A stretch of 62,476 bases of DNA from contig CANRLW010000008.1 in assembly GCA_947631575.1 (NCBI GenBank), positions 1-62,476 on the forward strand, in the 5' to 3' direction. How positions within the stretch are numbered: the stretch's first letter is position 1; every line of letters starts with the position of its first letter. This document shows positions 17,287-27,600 of this stretch, piece after piece. The translations under genes and the position numbers were made by a program. Origin of the DNA: an uncultured Clostridia bacterium. GTDB lineage: Bacteria; Bacillota; Clostridia; Oscillospirales; Ruminococcaceae. The notes under the pieces are model-generated. The model worked only from the letters and a program-made list of their open reading frames with translations. It ran no database searches and had not been told where the DNA came from.

Positions 17287-18654
17287 TCAATAAACATCGT
17301 GGTACGTATACTTCAACGGGTCAACTCTTACTCCGTTTTCGCGCACTTCAAAATGCAAATGCTCGCCCTGCGACCAACCCGTTGTTCCTACTATAGCAAT
17401 AACATCGCTTTTTGACACCGTTTGCCCGACGCTTACGAAAATTTTCCGGCAATGAGCGTAAAGCGTGGAGATCCCGCCGCCATGGTCTATAACAACATAA
17501 TTTCCCCAGCCGCCTCCACAGCCGCAGCTATAATTTTTCCCGTAATCATGCGGACAGCCCGTGTAAACTTTTATGACCTTTCCAGACTGAACGGCGTAAA
17601 TGTTCCTGCTTGAAATCGAAACTCCCGTTCCGACAATATCTATGCCGCCGTGATTTCTTCCGCCAAAAGCCGTATCCCAGCCGAAATATGTAGTAAGCCT
17701 GTGAAATTCGGGGTCAAGCGGCCACCTGAAATCGCTGCTGTGGTCCTCGGTACTTCCCTGTCCGCTTTGCTGTAACTTTTTTATCTCTTCCTGCAACTGT
17801 CTGTCATACTCTTCTATCTCTTTGTTTGTTTTGTTAATATCGTAGTTCAGACCGTCTACTTTGTCCTTCAATTTATTGTTATCCACAACTAAGCTGTAAA
17901 GATAATTCTTCTGCTCTGCGGCGTAGTCGTCGAGCCTTTTTCGCTCGTCTTTCAGCTCGGACATTTCTTTGTCGAGCTGCTCTTTTTGCTGCTGAAGGCT
18001 CTGCTTGTCCTGTTCAAGCTGCTGTTTTTCGCTTTCAAGGTCTTTTATCATACGATTGCAGCTTTCAATTGACGCTGTAAGCCTTTTCATAAACTCAAGG
18101 CTCTGCTCGCTTATGTTTTTAATGACATCTGAATAAACAAAATAATCATACCAATCGTCCGAACCGCTGAGTATCGGGACAGTGTCCGAAACATCATTCA
18201 TATACATTGCTCTCGCAAGCTTGCCGAAACGTTTCAGATTTTCTTTATTTTTCTCCTGAAGTTCGGAGATCTCGGAATTTTTGTCCTCTATTTCAATTTC
18301 TTTATCCGCAATAGCTTTTTCTGAGGTTTCTATCTCGGCTTTTTTTGAGTCTATCTCGTCCTGCTTTGCGATAATAAGCTGACCGCATTTTGTTATCTCG
18401 TCGTTTATGCTGTCTATTTGTTCGTTTATAAGCTCAATAAGTTTATCGTTGTCGCTCATCTCGCTCTTATATTTTTCAATAAGCTGTTTTCTCTGTTCGT
18501 TCTCTTTTCTCTTGGCGTCTATCTGCGACTGAAGTCCCTCGACTGAAGAGCTGTCGGCTCTTGACAGCGGAACTACCGCTAGCACAGCCGTCAGAAAGAC
18601 AGCACACACTTTCTTTAATAATGACGTTTTTCTCCCCATACAGATCCTCCCCAA
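17287..18654 (-). CDS. Exported coiled-coil M23 endopeptidase (PcsB/EnvC type), paralogue 2
   Basis: A 455-residue relative of the product of 9716-11092: signal peptide (LKKVCAVFLTAVLAVVPLS), coiled coil (about 35-290) and C-terminal M23 domain with HGGID and HLHFEV as zinc-site motifs. The coiled-coil block NDVSDTVPILSGSDDWYDYF and the Cys insert YTGCPHDYGKNYSCGCGGG are nearly the same as in paralogue 1, while the rest of the coiled coil has diverged. It is a single-gene unit with its own TTGACA/TATAAT promoter, lying between two repeat-rich spacers. Confidence 0.92.
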   Translation of the reverse strand: MGRICMGRKTSLLKKVCAVFLTAVLAVVPLSRADSSSVEGLQSQIDAKRKENEQRKQLIEKYKSEMSDNDKLIELINEQIDSINDEITKCGQLIIAKQDEIDSKKAEIETSEKAIADKEIEIEDKNSEISELQEKNKENLKRFGKLARAMYMNDVSDTVPILSGSDDWYDYFVYSDVIKNISEQSLEFMKRLTASIESCNRMIKDLESEKQQLEQDKQSLQQQKEQLDKEMSELKDERKRLDDYAAEQKNYLYSLVVDNNKLKDKVDGLNYDINKTNKEIEEYDRQLQEEIKKLQQSGQGSTEDHSSDFRWPLDPEFHRLTTYFGWDTAFGGRNHGGIDIVGTGVSISSRNIYAVQSGKVIKVYTGCPHDYGKNYSCGCGGGWGNYVVIDHGGGISTLYAHCRKIFVSVGQTVSKSDVIAIVGTTGWSQGEHLHFEVRENGVRVDPLKYTYHDVY

Positions 18655-18701
18655 AACAAATCAGACAAAACGCATTTTACAGCCCTTACTTCTTATGTTT
18701 T

Positions 18702-18730
18702 ATTATATCATTTTCGACAATAATTGTCAA
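18702..18730 (-). promoter_or_regulatory. Predicted promoter of M23 paralogue 2
   Basis: TTGACA (18725-18730), 17 bp and TATAAT (18702-18707) on the minus strand. Confidence 0.88.
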
Positions 18731-18782
18731 GGAAAAATTGGCAAAAGCCAAAAAAGGGTGAAAAACCTTTTTCAAAAGGTTT

Positions 18783-18800
18783 CAGGCTGTATATAAAGCC
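18783..18800. repeat. Short CAGGCTGT-family element
   Basis: CAGGCTGTATATAAAGCC, followed by TTTTTA. An AACCTTTTT/AAAAGGTT hairpin lies directly before it (about 18762-18781). Confidence 0.6.
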
Positions 18801-18810
18801 TTTTTACCCA

Positions 18811-18886
18811 AACATCAAAAATCTTTATCTCCAAAACATCCTTTGATTTCTTACAGCGTTATCCGCCATATGGCGGATAATGCGCT
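18811..18886. repeat. Repeat modules shared with 60390 and 17002
   Basis: 18811-18854 (AACATCAAAAATCTTTATCT onward) matches 60390-60433. GCGTTATCCGCC-ATAT-GGCGGATAATGC (18857-18884) is the same palindrome as at 17002. Confidence 0.7.
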
Positions 18887-18911
18887 TACATCTCATTTCT
18901 AACATTTAAAA

Positions 18912-19021
18912 GGGCGAGGCGCGGGGCGCGCCAGCGCCCCACTATCTCCCCCTTCCCCATTGGGGAAGGGGCAGGGGGATAGGGCGAGTAAGTGTAATTT
19001 AGAAAAACAACGTTTGAAAAG
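18912..19021. repeat. GC-rich 110-bp repeat, copy 1
   Basis: From GGCGAGGCGCGGGGCGCGCC to CGTTTGAAAAG. It includes the hairpin CCCCTTCCCCATTGGGGAAGGGG. An inverted copy lies at 59917-60025. The 656-bp spacer 18655-19310 contains only repeats and two promoters. Confidence 0.8.
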
Positions 19022-19130
19022 AACCATATATAGGTTTTTCCCCTTTCAAACTTTTTCGTCAATATTTCAAAATAGCTGCTACTATAATAGTTTGTTATTG
19101 TTTACAACCACCGAAAATAAAAAAATCCAC

Positions 19131-19159
19131 TTGATTTAATAGACTAAGTGTGTTAAAAT
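19131..19159 (+). promoter_or_regulatory. Predicted promoter of the LytTR two-component genes
   Basis: TTGATT (19131-19136), 17 bp and TAAAAT (19154-19159). The transcript would carry the whole 105-bp repeat 19172-19276 in its leader. Confidence 0.65.
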
Positions 19160-19171
19160 AAACGCGTAAAG

Positions 19172-19276
19172 CAGACTGTAGATAAAGCCCCATCTGCTGT
19201 GTCAGCGGCACTACGGCAGGCACAAAGCCTAGCCGTAGCACCGTTTCCTTGCATCTGGGACTTTCTCTACAGTCTG
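19172..19276. repeat. 105-bp inverted-terminal element, copy 1
   Basis: Begins CAGACTGTAGATAAAGCCCC and ends GGGACTTTCTCTACAGTCTG. An inner stem pairs CTACGGC with GCCGTAG. AAAG directly flanks both ends and may be a target duplication. The interior matches the reverse complement of 47968-48072, which is also exactly 105 bp. Confidence 0.88.
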
Positions 19277-19310
19277 AAAGTCAAATCATTACCCGAAAGG
19301 AGTGCCGAAT

Positions 19311-20054
19311 ATGCATCATATCGCCGTTTGTGATGACGAAGAAATTTGGGTCAAAAGCACCACCAAACAGCTCGACGATTATTTTACAATGCACAACGAG
19401 ATACCCGTAAAAATACACTCTTTTCAGAATGGGCTTGAACTTCTCGAAAAAGCAAACGGAATTGATTTCGACCTGTATATAATAGACGTTCTTATGCCTG
19501 CAATAAAAGGCATTGACTTAGGTCGAAAGCTCCGTGACAACTCCAAGGACGGAATGATAATCTACCTCACTTCTTCAAAGGATTTTGCTCTTGAGGCATA
19601 TGACGTACAGCCGTTTCACTACCTCATAAAGCCCCTCGAAAAGGACAAGCTGTTCTCAACGCTCGACAGGGCGTTTGACATTATCAAAAATAGGAAGAAC
19701 AGCTCTATCGTCGTAAAAACAAAAGACGGCATTTTGTCGCTTGCGTTCGACGATATCATTTATGTTGAATATGCGAACCGAATTTGTAAATATCATCTTA
19801 GGGACGGGCAGACTGTCTCACTAAGCCGTCAAAGGCAGTCTTTTGCGGAAATAAGCTCGCCACTTCTTGAAGACGACAGGTTCAGCCGCTGCGGAGCAAG
19901 CCTCGTTGTAAATCTTTATTATGTCAATGCCATAAACAAAGATCAGCTCTATTTCAAGGACAACCCCGAACCGCTGTTTCTGCCGAAAAAATCGGGAACT
20001 CCGCTTTTGTCGGCGTGGCTCGACTATTGGATGAAGGGAGAGAAACACCAATGA
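19311..20054 (+). CDS. LytTR-family response regulator (AgrA/ComE-like)
   Basis: A 247-residue regulator with a receiver domain (D8, D9, phospho-acceptor D59 in DLYIIDVLMP, K near 109 in YLIKPLEK) and a C-terminal LytTR DNA-binding domain (IVVKTKDGILSLAFDDIIYV onward, with VNLYYVNAI). The ATG at 19311 is set by AAAGGAG 8 nt upstream. It overlaps the kinase gene by ATGA, so the two are translationally coupled. The pilus operon starts about 250 bp after the kinase and carries a LytTR-like site, which makes it the likely target. Confidence 0.93.
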   Translation: MHHIAVCDDEEIWVKSTTKQLDDYFTMHNEIPVKIHSFQNGLELLEKANGIDFDLYIIDVLMPAIKGIDLGRKLRDNSKDGMIIYLTSSKDFALEAYDVQPFHYLIKPLEKDKLFSTLDRAFDIIKNRKNSSIVVKTKDGILSLAFDDIIYVEYANRICKYHLRDGQTVSLSRQRQSFAEISSPLLEDDRFSRCGASLVVNLYYVNAINKDQLYFKDNPEPLFLPKKSGTPLLSAWLDYWMKGEKHQ

Positions 20055-21355
20055 GCGAGGTTTTCAGGATCTCTTCGGGAATATGGTCTACAATACACAT
20101 TGTTATCCTGTTTATACTTTCCTCTTTCCCTAAGCTCTATTCCAAAAAGTCGGTAGCCGTTCTGTGCGGGATAATGGTTTTTATTATTGCGGCGAACATC
20201 ATGCTCTTTTTAAATCTCGGGCAAGACGGTTTTGGAAAGATAATATTGATTTCGGTTACATTTCCGTTTTTTATCGCCGCGCTTATTCTTTCAAAGAAAC
20301 GCGATACGCAGTTTGTCTTTACGTTCTGCCTTGTAAACACGGTTTCGACGGCAATTATTGTGCTTTCTCTTATCTTCAATTATTACATTTCACCGAAAAC
20401 AAACCTCTTTATGTTTATATCGAGGATAGCGGGATTTCTGCTTATTGAAATAGGGGTAATTAAAAGGCTACGCAGGCAGTATTTCGAGATACAGGAAAGC
20501 GTAAAAAAGGGCTGGGGAATATTTACCATGACAGCCGCGGCGTCCCTTGTTATAATGATAGCTTTGTCTACGTTTCCTTCGGTCATTTCAGAGCGACCCG
20601 ACGATATGCCCATGCTTATAACGCTTATCATTCTTATGCTGCTGATGTATCTGATGATTTTCCAGACACTAAGCAGGCAGAAAGATCTTAACGAAATCGA
20701 GCGTGAAAACGAGCTATGGCAGATAGAACTCACGCAGATGCAGCGGCGTATACGCCAGATGAACGAGGCGAACGAACAGATAAAAATAGCCCGCCACGAC
20801 ATGAGGCACAGGCTTTCGGGAATAGACGTTATGCTCAAAAAAGGCGAGATAAACGAGGCGGAAGAATACATAGCCTCGTCGCTCAAAACGCTTGAATACA
20901 GCGGCGAGAAGTTGTATTGCAAAAACGCGGTGCTTGACGCAATATTCAGCTATTATTTTTCACTTGCAAAAGATGCGGATATAGAAGTAGTACACGACCT
21001 GAATATTTCTGACGAACTTCCCGTTAAAGCGTCGGAGCTTTCGGTAGTTGTGGCGAATGCTCTTGAAAATGCAATTCACGCCTGTGAAACAATAAATGTT
21101 GACAACAGGATAATACGTTGTCGCTGTATTGAAACTCCGCAATTTATGCTACAGGTCAGCAACCCTTATTCAAATGAAATAAAGACGGACGAAAACGGCA
21201 TTCCCATTGGCGCTGACGGAAACCACGGCATCGGAACGCGCTCGATACTTGCATTTTGCGAAAAATACGGCGCTCAGGTAAACTACAAGATAGGAAAAGA
21301 CATCTTTTCAATAAGAATCGTAATTCAAAAACTCCCCCCCCCCGAAGATTTCTAA
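20051..21355 (+). CDS. GHKL-type sensor histidine kinase (AgrC-like)
   Basis: A 434-residue membrane kinase with about six N-terminal membrane helices (residues about 10-215), a coiled linker (LNEIERENELWQIELTQMQR), the phospho-acceptor motif IARHDMRHRLSGID (H249) and a GHKL ATPase domain (NALENAIHAC; GNHGIGTRSILAFCEKYGA). This is the architecture of peptide-sensing AgrC-type kinases. No agrB/agrD-like gene lies nearby, so the signal is unknown. The gene ends in a run of ten C residues (21334-21343) encoding PPP three residues before the last Phe. Confidence 0.93.
   Translation: MSEVFRISSGIWSTIHIVILFILSSFPKLYSKKSVAVLCGIMVFIIAANIMLFLNLGQDGFGKIILISVTFPFFIAALILSKKRDTQFVFTFCLVNTVSTAIIVLSLIFNYYISPKTNLFMFISRIAGFLLIEIGVIKRLRRQYFEIQESVKKGWGIFTMTAAASLVIMIALSTFPSVISERPDDMPMLITLIILMLLMYLMIFQTLSRQKDLNEIERENELWQIELTQMQRRIRQMNEANEQIKIARHDMRHRLSGIDVMLKKGEINEAEEYIASSLKTLEYSGEKLYCKNAVLDAIFSYYFSLAKDADIEVVHDLNISDELPVKASELSVVVANALENAIHACETINVDNRIIRCRCIETPQFMLQVSNPYSNEIKTDENGIPIGADGNHGIGTRSILAFCEKYGAQVNYKIGKDIFSIRIVIQKLPPPEDF
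21334..21343 (+). repeat. C10 homopolymer at the end of the kinase gene
   Basis: Ten consecutive C residues inside the coding sequence. One extra C would shift translation into an open frame running to 21456 and add about 38 residues. Confidence 0.9.
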
Positions 21356-21401
21356 CTAAAATTCAACCGATTTTATTCTTTATCGGTTTATATAATGATC
21401 G

Positions 21402-21455
21402 CAGGCTGTTGATAAATACCCTTGTTTTGGCAGACAGGGTTTTATCGACAGCCTG
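21402..21455. repeat. CAGGCTGT-family inverted repeat (54 bp)
   Basis: Begins CAGGCTGTTGATAAATACCC and ends with its near-perfect complement, GGGTTTTATCGACAGCCTG. It lies between the kinase stop and the pilus promoter and could also end the kinase transcript. Confidence 0.8.
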
Positions 21456-21476
21456 ATTTTTTACAAAAAAATTTTT

Positions 21477-21512
21477 GACTAATTTGGTGAAAAATTCGAC
21501 CAATTTGGTGAA
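21477..21512 (+). promoter_or_regulatory. Candidate LytTR operator: two direct repeats, 21-bp period
   Basis: GACTAATTTGGTGAA (21477-21491) and GACCAATTTGGTGAA (21498-21512) differ at one base and start 21 bp apart, two helical turns. Site 2 ends 5 bp before the -35 region. LytTR regulators typically bind two direct repeats with this spacing, just upstream of a weak -35 box. Confidence 0.65.
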
Positions 21513-21517
21513 TTGTC

Positions 21518-21546
21518 TTTAAAAATTAAAGAAACTGTGGTATAAT
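21518..21546 (+). promoter_or_regulatory. Predicted activator-dependent promoter of the pilus operon
   Basis: TTTAAA (21518-21523, poor -35), 17 bp and TATAAT (21541-21546). Confidence 0.7.
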
Positions 21547-21606
21547 GGCAAAAGAATTTTTGAGTTGCCGCCTGTCAGCTAGTGCGGCTTGTCGGAGGAA
21601 AACGAT

Positions 21607-24600
21607 ATGCAGAACCGAAATAACGCATCAAATAAAAAACTGCATAGCCAAAGGACTCTGTGGCAAAGAATACTTGCCTCGGTGCTTTGCGTTTGTCTTG
21701 TCGTTCCTATGTTGAATGGCGTTGATCTCACATGGAAAATGCAATCGAAGTCGAATATAGCATCCGCGGCTACAGCGGCAGAGGAAAAGAAAGAGCGCGA
21801 AGAAGAATACGCGAAGAAATTTGATTTGAATAATCTTCTTTGGAGCGGCGCTACCACGGCAAACGGAAACATAAACTATGGCAATTCTATGAGGACTTAT
21901 CTTGACTGGCGTACAGGATCGAATGCAGGAATGAACCAAAGGAATTATATCCATGTTTTCGCTTTTGAAGGCGATACTATCTGTTTCGGTTCAAATGTTT
22001 TTAACTCCACGCTGAACGAATCCGGATTAGCGGCAGCTACCGCTGCTGAAAAGCAAGATATACATAATCGTTTTGGCGATGAGAACGCGACCATAGATAT
22101 TGTGCTTATTGATCTTCAAGGAAACCGCATACCTTTTGATGTAGTTCAAAACGGCGTAGGTCATATTCCAAACGTACAGACTGAAGTTCTTGCGAAAACC
22201 ATGGAGAGCATGGCGGGAAATAGCGGAAAAAACAAAAGCGGCACAGAATTTACTTATACTCCCCTTACCTATAAAGTAAAGGAAACAGGCGTTTATACAT
22301 TTGAATTTCATTCCTATGATAACTCCGGAACTTCCGGTGTCACTATAAAAAATGATACGGTTGAAACAGTTTCGGGAGTTAATGTTGGAAACACATTTTA
22401 CGATTTTTATACAAGTGTTAAAAATAATAAAACTAACACATATTATACTCCAACTGATAACGAACATGGCGGTTTGGTCGCAGCGTGGGATATAAGCGTT
22501 TTTAATGAAATGGATCAGAAAGAAACAGGCAGAGTTTATGCCGATTATCTTTCTTTACAGCAAAACGGCAACTCTACAATAGAAACTTATTATGTACTGA
22601 CTACAGACAGTTATATCTATAGGTGGGATTGGAAAGGAAATGCTCCTTATACATACTATTTCTTTACGGATAACCGCGGTCTTATTGACAATGTTACGGG
22701 CAATACTATTTACAAATCCGCAAAAGGTTATACTAACAACGGAGAAGATTATACAAAATTCGGAGCGGAATATAAATATCCTACAAGTATAAATACGGAA
22801 ACTTCTAAAACTTTTTCCATATTCTTTGAAATGCCGAACCCCGACCTCGAGGGGCATATGTATTCAAAGGCTCTCCAGCCCGACCCGGCAGAGGATATAA
22901 AGTTTATTGATATGGTTTCTATACCGGATACTGCTAATCCGGGCGAATATGTTGATGTACCCGGCGCTTATAAAGGGGCGGGCGGATATTTCTCGTTTAA
23001 AACAGGAGAGGCAACTACAGCCACGCTGACGCTCGATTTCACAAAGCTTAAAGACGAAAAAGGAAATCCTGTAAGCGTAAGCTATGCTCCCGTAAGTATT
23101 TCAAGATCGGTAACGCCTCATTCCATAAACTATTTTTACTGGGACGGAAAAGACGGAAACGGAGTAGTTATACCCGCGGGAAAATACAACATAACAGATC
23201 TGATTACTATCACCACTAAAGCGGGAGAGATACATTTCCCCGTAAACGATTTGGAAAATGCTGTAAACGGTTTTACCTTTACACGTGTTAGCCACATCTA
23301 TGACAAAAGCGGAAAACAATTAGACACGCCCGGCTCTATCCTTGACGCAACAAAGAGCGTAATTTATTATGACGATTCCGCTATTTATTACGGAGAAAAA
23401 ATAGGAAATACAGATAATACAGAAGAAATTGTAAGATCAGATGATACAAAAGCTGAGAACACTCAAACTTTACGTGAAAAATTCCCGGATAGAATAGTAG
23501 AAAACGACGGCACGGGAAAATCATATTTTCGCTACTATAATATGTCCGACGAAATTTCAACATCAAAGTGTCATACAGGTTATATTAAAGGCAACGAATA
23601 TGAAATTAGAAAAGCCTGCGCGGATTATGTAGGCGGTATTACTGCACTTAATGACGGAGTTACGACCACTACTACTGCCGATAAGTTTATACGCATAGGC
23701 GACCATAGCCATACCACAAACCAAATTGAGTATTATAAGGACGGGAAATTCCTCAAAGAGGGTGAATTTGAAGATCAGATGGCGATGATAAACTATCTTG
23801 ACAGCTCACTTCACCCTGTAGGAATAACCAATGCGGGAACAGGTATGAGTACAAGCGACTACGGACTTGTAAACTACTGGACATTTATTCCCTCTCAGCC
23901 CGCAAAGTTTAATTCCGAAGTCGGAACTATAGACATAGTAGAGGGAGATTCTTTCAATCTTTATTGTCAGGTATTCTTTGACAACGACAAAGACGGAATT
24001 TATGACCAGATGAAAGACGAGGACACGCTCCTTTCAGGCGTAACTCTCAGACTTTACCGCAAAACAAAGGACACGACCAGACAGGCAGACAAAACATACT
24101 ATACAACAAAACCACAAAGTACCCTTGTCAATGCTAAGGATAAAATCACACCTCCATTTAATACTTTAATTCCATATGAGGGAAACACTCCCCAAGCAGA
24201 CGGAGCTTTTGAGCTATACCGCGAGGCAGTTACCACTGTAGGCGGATATGTGTTCAGTAATATTCCATATGAAGACGGAGACGTTTTCGCATTTGAAGTT
24301 GTACGTCCGAATGACAGTTATATTCTGACTTCTGGACAGCAACAAGGTAAAAGACCTACAAATCTGACTTCCGGTCATATCATAGGAAACAACTATGTTC
24401 TTTATAACTTTGACTCAAAAGCTTTCGGAACGGAAGTTCAGGTTATAACCGTAGGCAAAGAAGAAAATCAAATTAACCCGAAATTGAAAAGCGACGGTAA
24501 GAGCGACAACGACACCCGCACCATATCGGCTATCGACGTAGGCTATAACTATACTACATACAAGACCGTAACTCTTCAGAAGACATGGGAAACAGCGAAT

Positions 24601-27600
24601 CCGACTGACGAAACGCCCGTGCCCGTGTTTGAGCTTAGCTATGTAGACAACGAAAATAAAACTCATGTCTACGAGGAAAGACCCCTCGCAAAGATAGACA
24701 AGCTTTCATATTCCTATCCCCTGCTTTCAAACTCCATAGACGGGAAACTGATAAACGACTGGTATGTTTCGGCGGAATACTATATAATAGATGACGTGCT
24801 GTATAAGCAGAAGTTTGAATATTCGCCCGAGGCTAAAGATTATTCGAGCTTTGTAGGAAAGTGCTATCAGAAAACACTTGAGGATACAAACGAGGACAGC
24901 GTAATAGACCAGTTTGACATTCCCGACACAAACGGCGACGGAGTGAACGACTGGAGCGACCTCGCAGAAACTACCGGTTGGACAGAATCGACTGATTCGA
25001 AATATCACGCGGTTCTTGACAGAATACTTGGCACGCAGGAAATAAACATAAGCATAACGAACTCGCAAAAGCCGGGTATTATAGAAGTGTTGAAATACAC
25101 GGGAGCATTAGAGGACAACAATCTTCTTCAAGGCGCGACGTTCCGTGTATATACAAACAGCGACACCGAAGATCCACTAACGCTTAAAGATGTTCAAGAT
25201 AAAATCGACGGAGGAACAACCGAAGATCTGCAATGGCTTGCCGATCGTCAGGTAGGAAGTTCCACGACAAGAACAAACGGGCGCGTTACCTTTGCGGGAC
25301 TTGACCCGACAAAGCACTATATAGTGCGCGAGATGTACGCCCCCGCGGGCTACAGATTTATGGAGGCTCTCTATATAGTTCACCCGCACGACTGTACAAC
25401 ACATACGTTAGCCGCAGACGCAAGCGAAGTTGAAACCGAAAAATGGAACATGCAGAACTTCTTCTTCGAGGAAAACGGTTATGTTCTGGCAGAAATTGCT
25501 AATATCCCCGCAAACGGAGATATGGCGATAAGAAAACAGATAGTCGGGCGCGCCTGGAACAATCTGGACAGTTTCTCTTTTGATCTTGCGTTTTGGAACG
25601 AAAGCGGCAGTAAGCTTAGCTTTTCAAGCGGTACTTATAACTATCCCGGAGCTATCGAGATATCGGAAGAAGAATACATGCGCTTTACTACAGCGGGTCA
25701 AGATTCACAGCTATTAGAAGACCTTCAAAAGTTTATCGATGCGATAAATAACAGCGAAAATGATATAGTAGTAAACTATCAGAGCGAATTTGCTAAAAAT
25801 GTTATTTCAATAAACGGCACAAAGGATATTGAAGAATCGCTCGTAGACACAAAACAGTCGGTTTCGCTCGTTGTAAATGATGATGACAGAGATGAAGACG
25901 GAGAGCTCAAAGAAACAGAACCCAAAGACGCTATTCTTAATACTTCACAGAATACAAGTGAACCTACATCGCAACAGGCAGTAAACCATCACTTCTTCCC
26001 TGCTGCGGGAACGTATACGTTTACGATAAGGGAAAATGTGGGCGATCAAGGAACAATGAGATATACGGGGCGCGTTTATACGCTCGAGGTAGAAGTAACG
26101 AGAATGCCCGACAAGGGTATTACTGAAGGCTCAACGTTGACTAAAGATAACTCTTATCTTAGAGCGGAAGTAACACAGATCTATTATCAGGATCCGACAC
26201 CAGACAGCACAGGATACCCCAACGGTTACAGTGCGAAACAGATCTACGCGGGCGTTGCTCCTACATTTACAAACGAGTATTATGTACAGCCCGCTAAGCA
26301 AACCACGAGCTACTCCATTCAAAAACTGTTCAGCGGAAGAATGAACAGCGAAGGAAACCCGCTGACAGAATGGCTTGATAAAGATGAATTTACAATCAGG
26401 ATAGAGGGCGAGGACGACATAACAAAAGCAGCTCTCGCAAACGGAAACATCTTTATAGGCGGTCTGAATGAGACAGTTTCTTACAGTGAAACAAAGACGC
26501 TTGTCTTTACGAAAGACGGAGTTTTTGTCAACAAAAACGGCGAGCTTAAAAAGGTAGCCGAAAATCACTCATTCGCGTTTGACGAGCTGGATTTCCGAAA
26601 CCTTGCGTTCCCTGTTGAATGGGTGTTCTCAGTAACCAAAGGCTCGTATAATGAGGGCGACGTTGTTCCGAAGAGCGAGAATGAAAATGAAAATGTAGTT
26701 CTTTATCTTGACGAGGAAACAGCCAGCAAATATGACTTATCTGCCGGAAACTACTTTGTCAAAAATGCAAGTGCTGAATTAAAAGCAGAAAATCTTTATC
26801 CCGTAATTTCGCGGACGCAGGACATTGTTTATACTCTGATAATAAGCGAAGAAGACGGCAAATTACCGGGCATTACTTATGACCCGAAAAAGTATAAAAT
26901 GGTCATTACTCTTAAAAATGCCCTCGTTGTCAGCACTTCTACAGGACTTGCAGATGCAGTTACAGACGGCATAATTGACGAGATCGAGATAAAACTTTTT
27001 TCTGTAGACGGCACAACAGAAAAACAACAGGCATACTGCAAGACTGACCAGCATGTTGTGACAACATATGCAGAATGGAGCTCTCCTCAAACATACTCTT
27101 TCGGAAGTGTGCTTGACAACAAAAACGAGCTTACTTATGGTGTTTACTACGTCAATTCCAAAGGAGAAATAAGAGAGCCGGAAAAAATCGGATCGGGCTA
27201 TAGAGTGTACATTGACGGCAGAGAATACGAAATAACCGCAGATAACTTCGAAACATATATTAAGGATTACGGAGTTACTTTCATAATCAAACGCGAGGAA
27301 CATTCCGCCACGGAAACCCACGCAATGCCGTTTAACAACTCCTACACGGAAACCGCTACATGGACGCCGAAGATCTCAAAAACGATAAACGGAAGAAGTT
27401 GGCTTAGTACCGACAGCTTTACGTTCACCATAGCAGCAACTTCTTGGCCCGGAAGTCCAAACGTAGCACACAAGCCTACTATCACTAATGATACAATTGA
27501 TATCACAAATTCTGATCTGACAAAACAGACAGCCGAGGCTACGATGTCGGACATAAAGTTCAATGCTCCGGGACAATATACGTTTACGGTAAGCGAAAGT

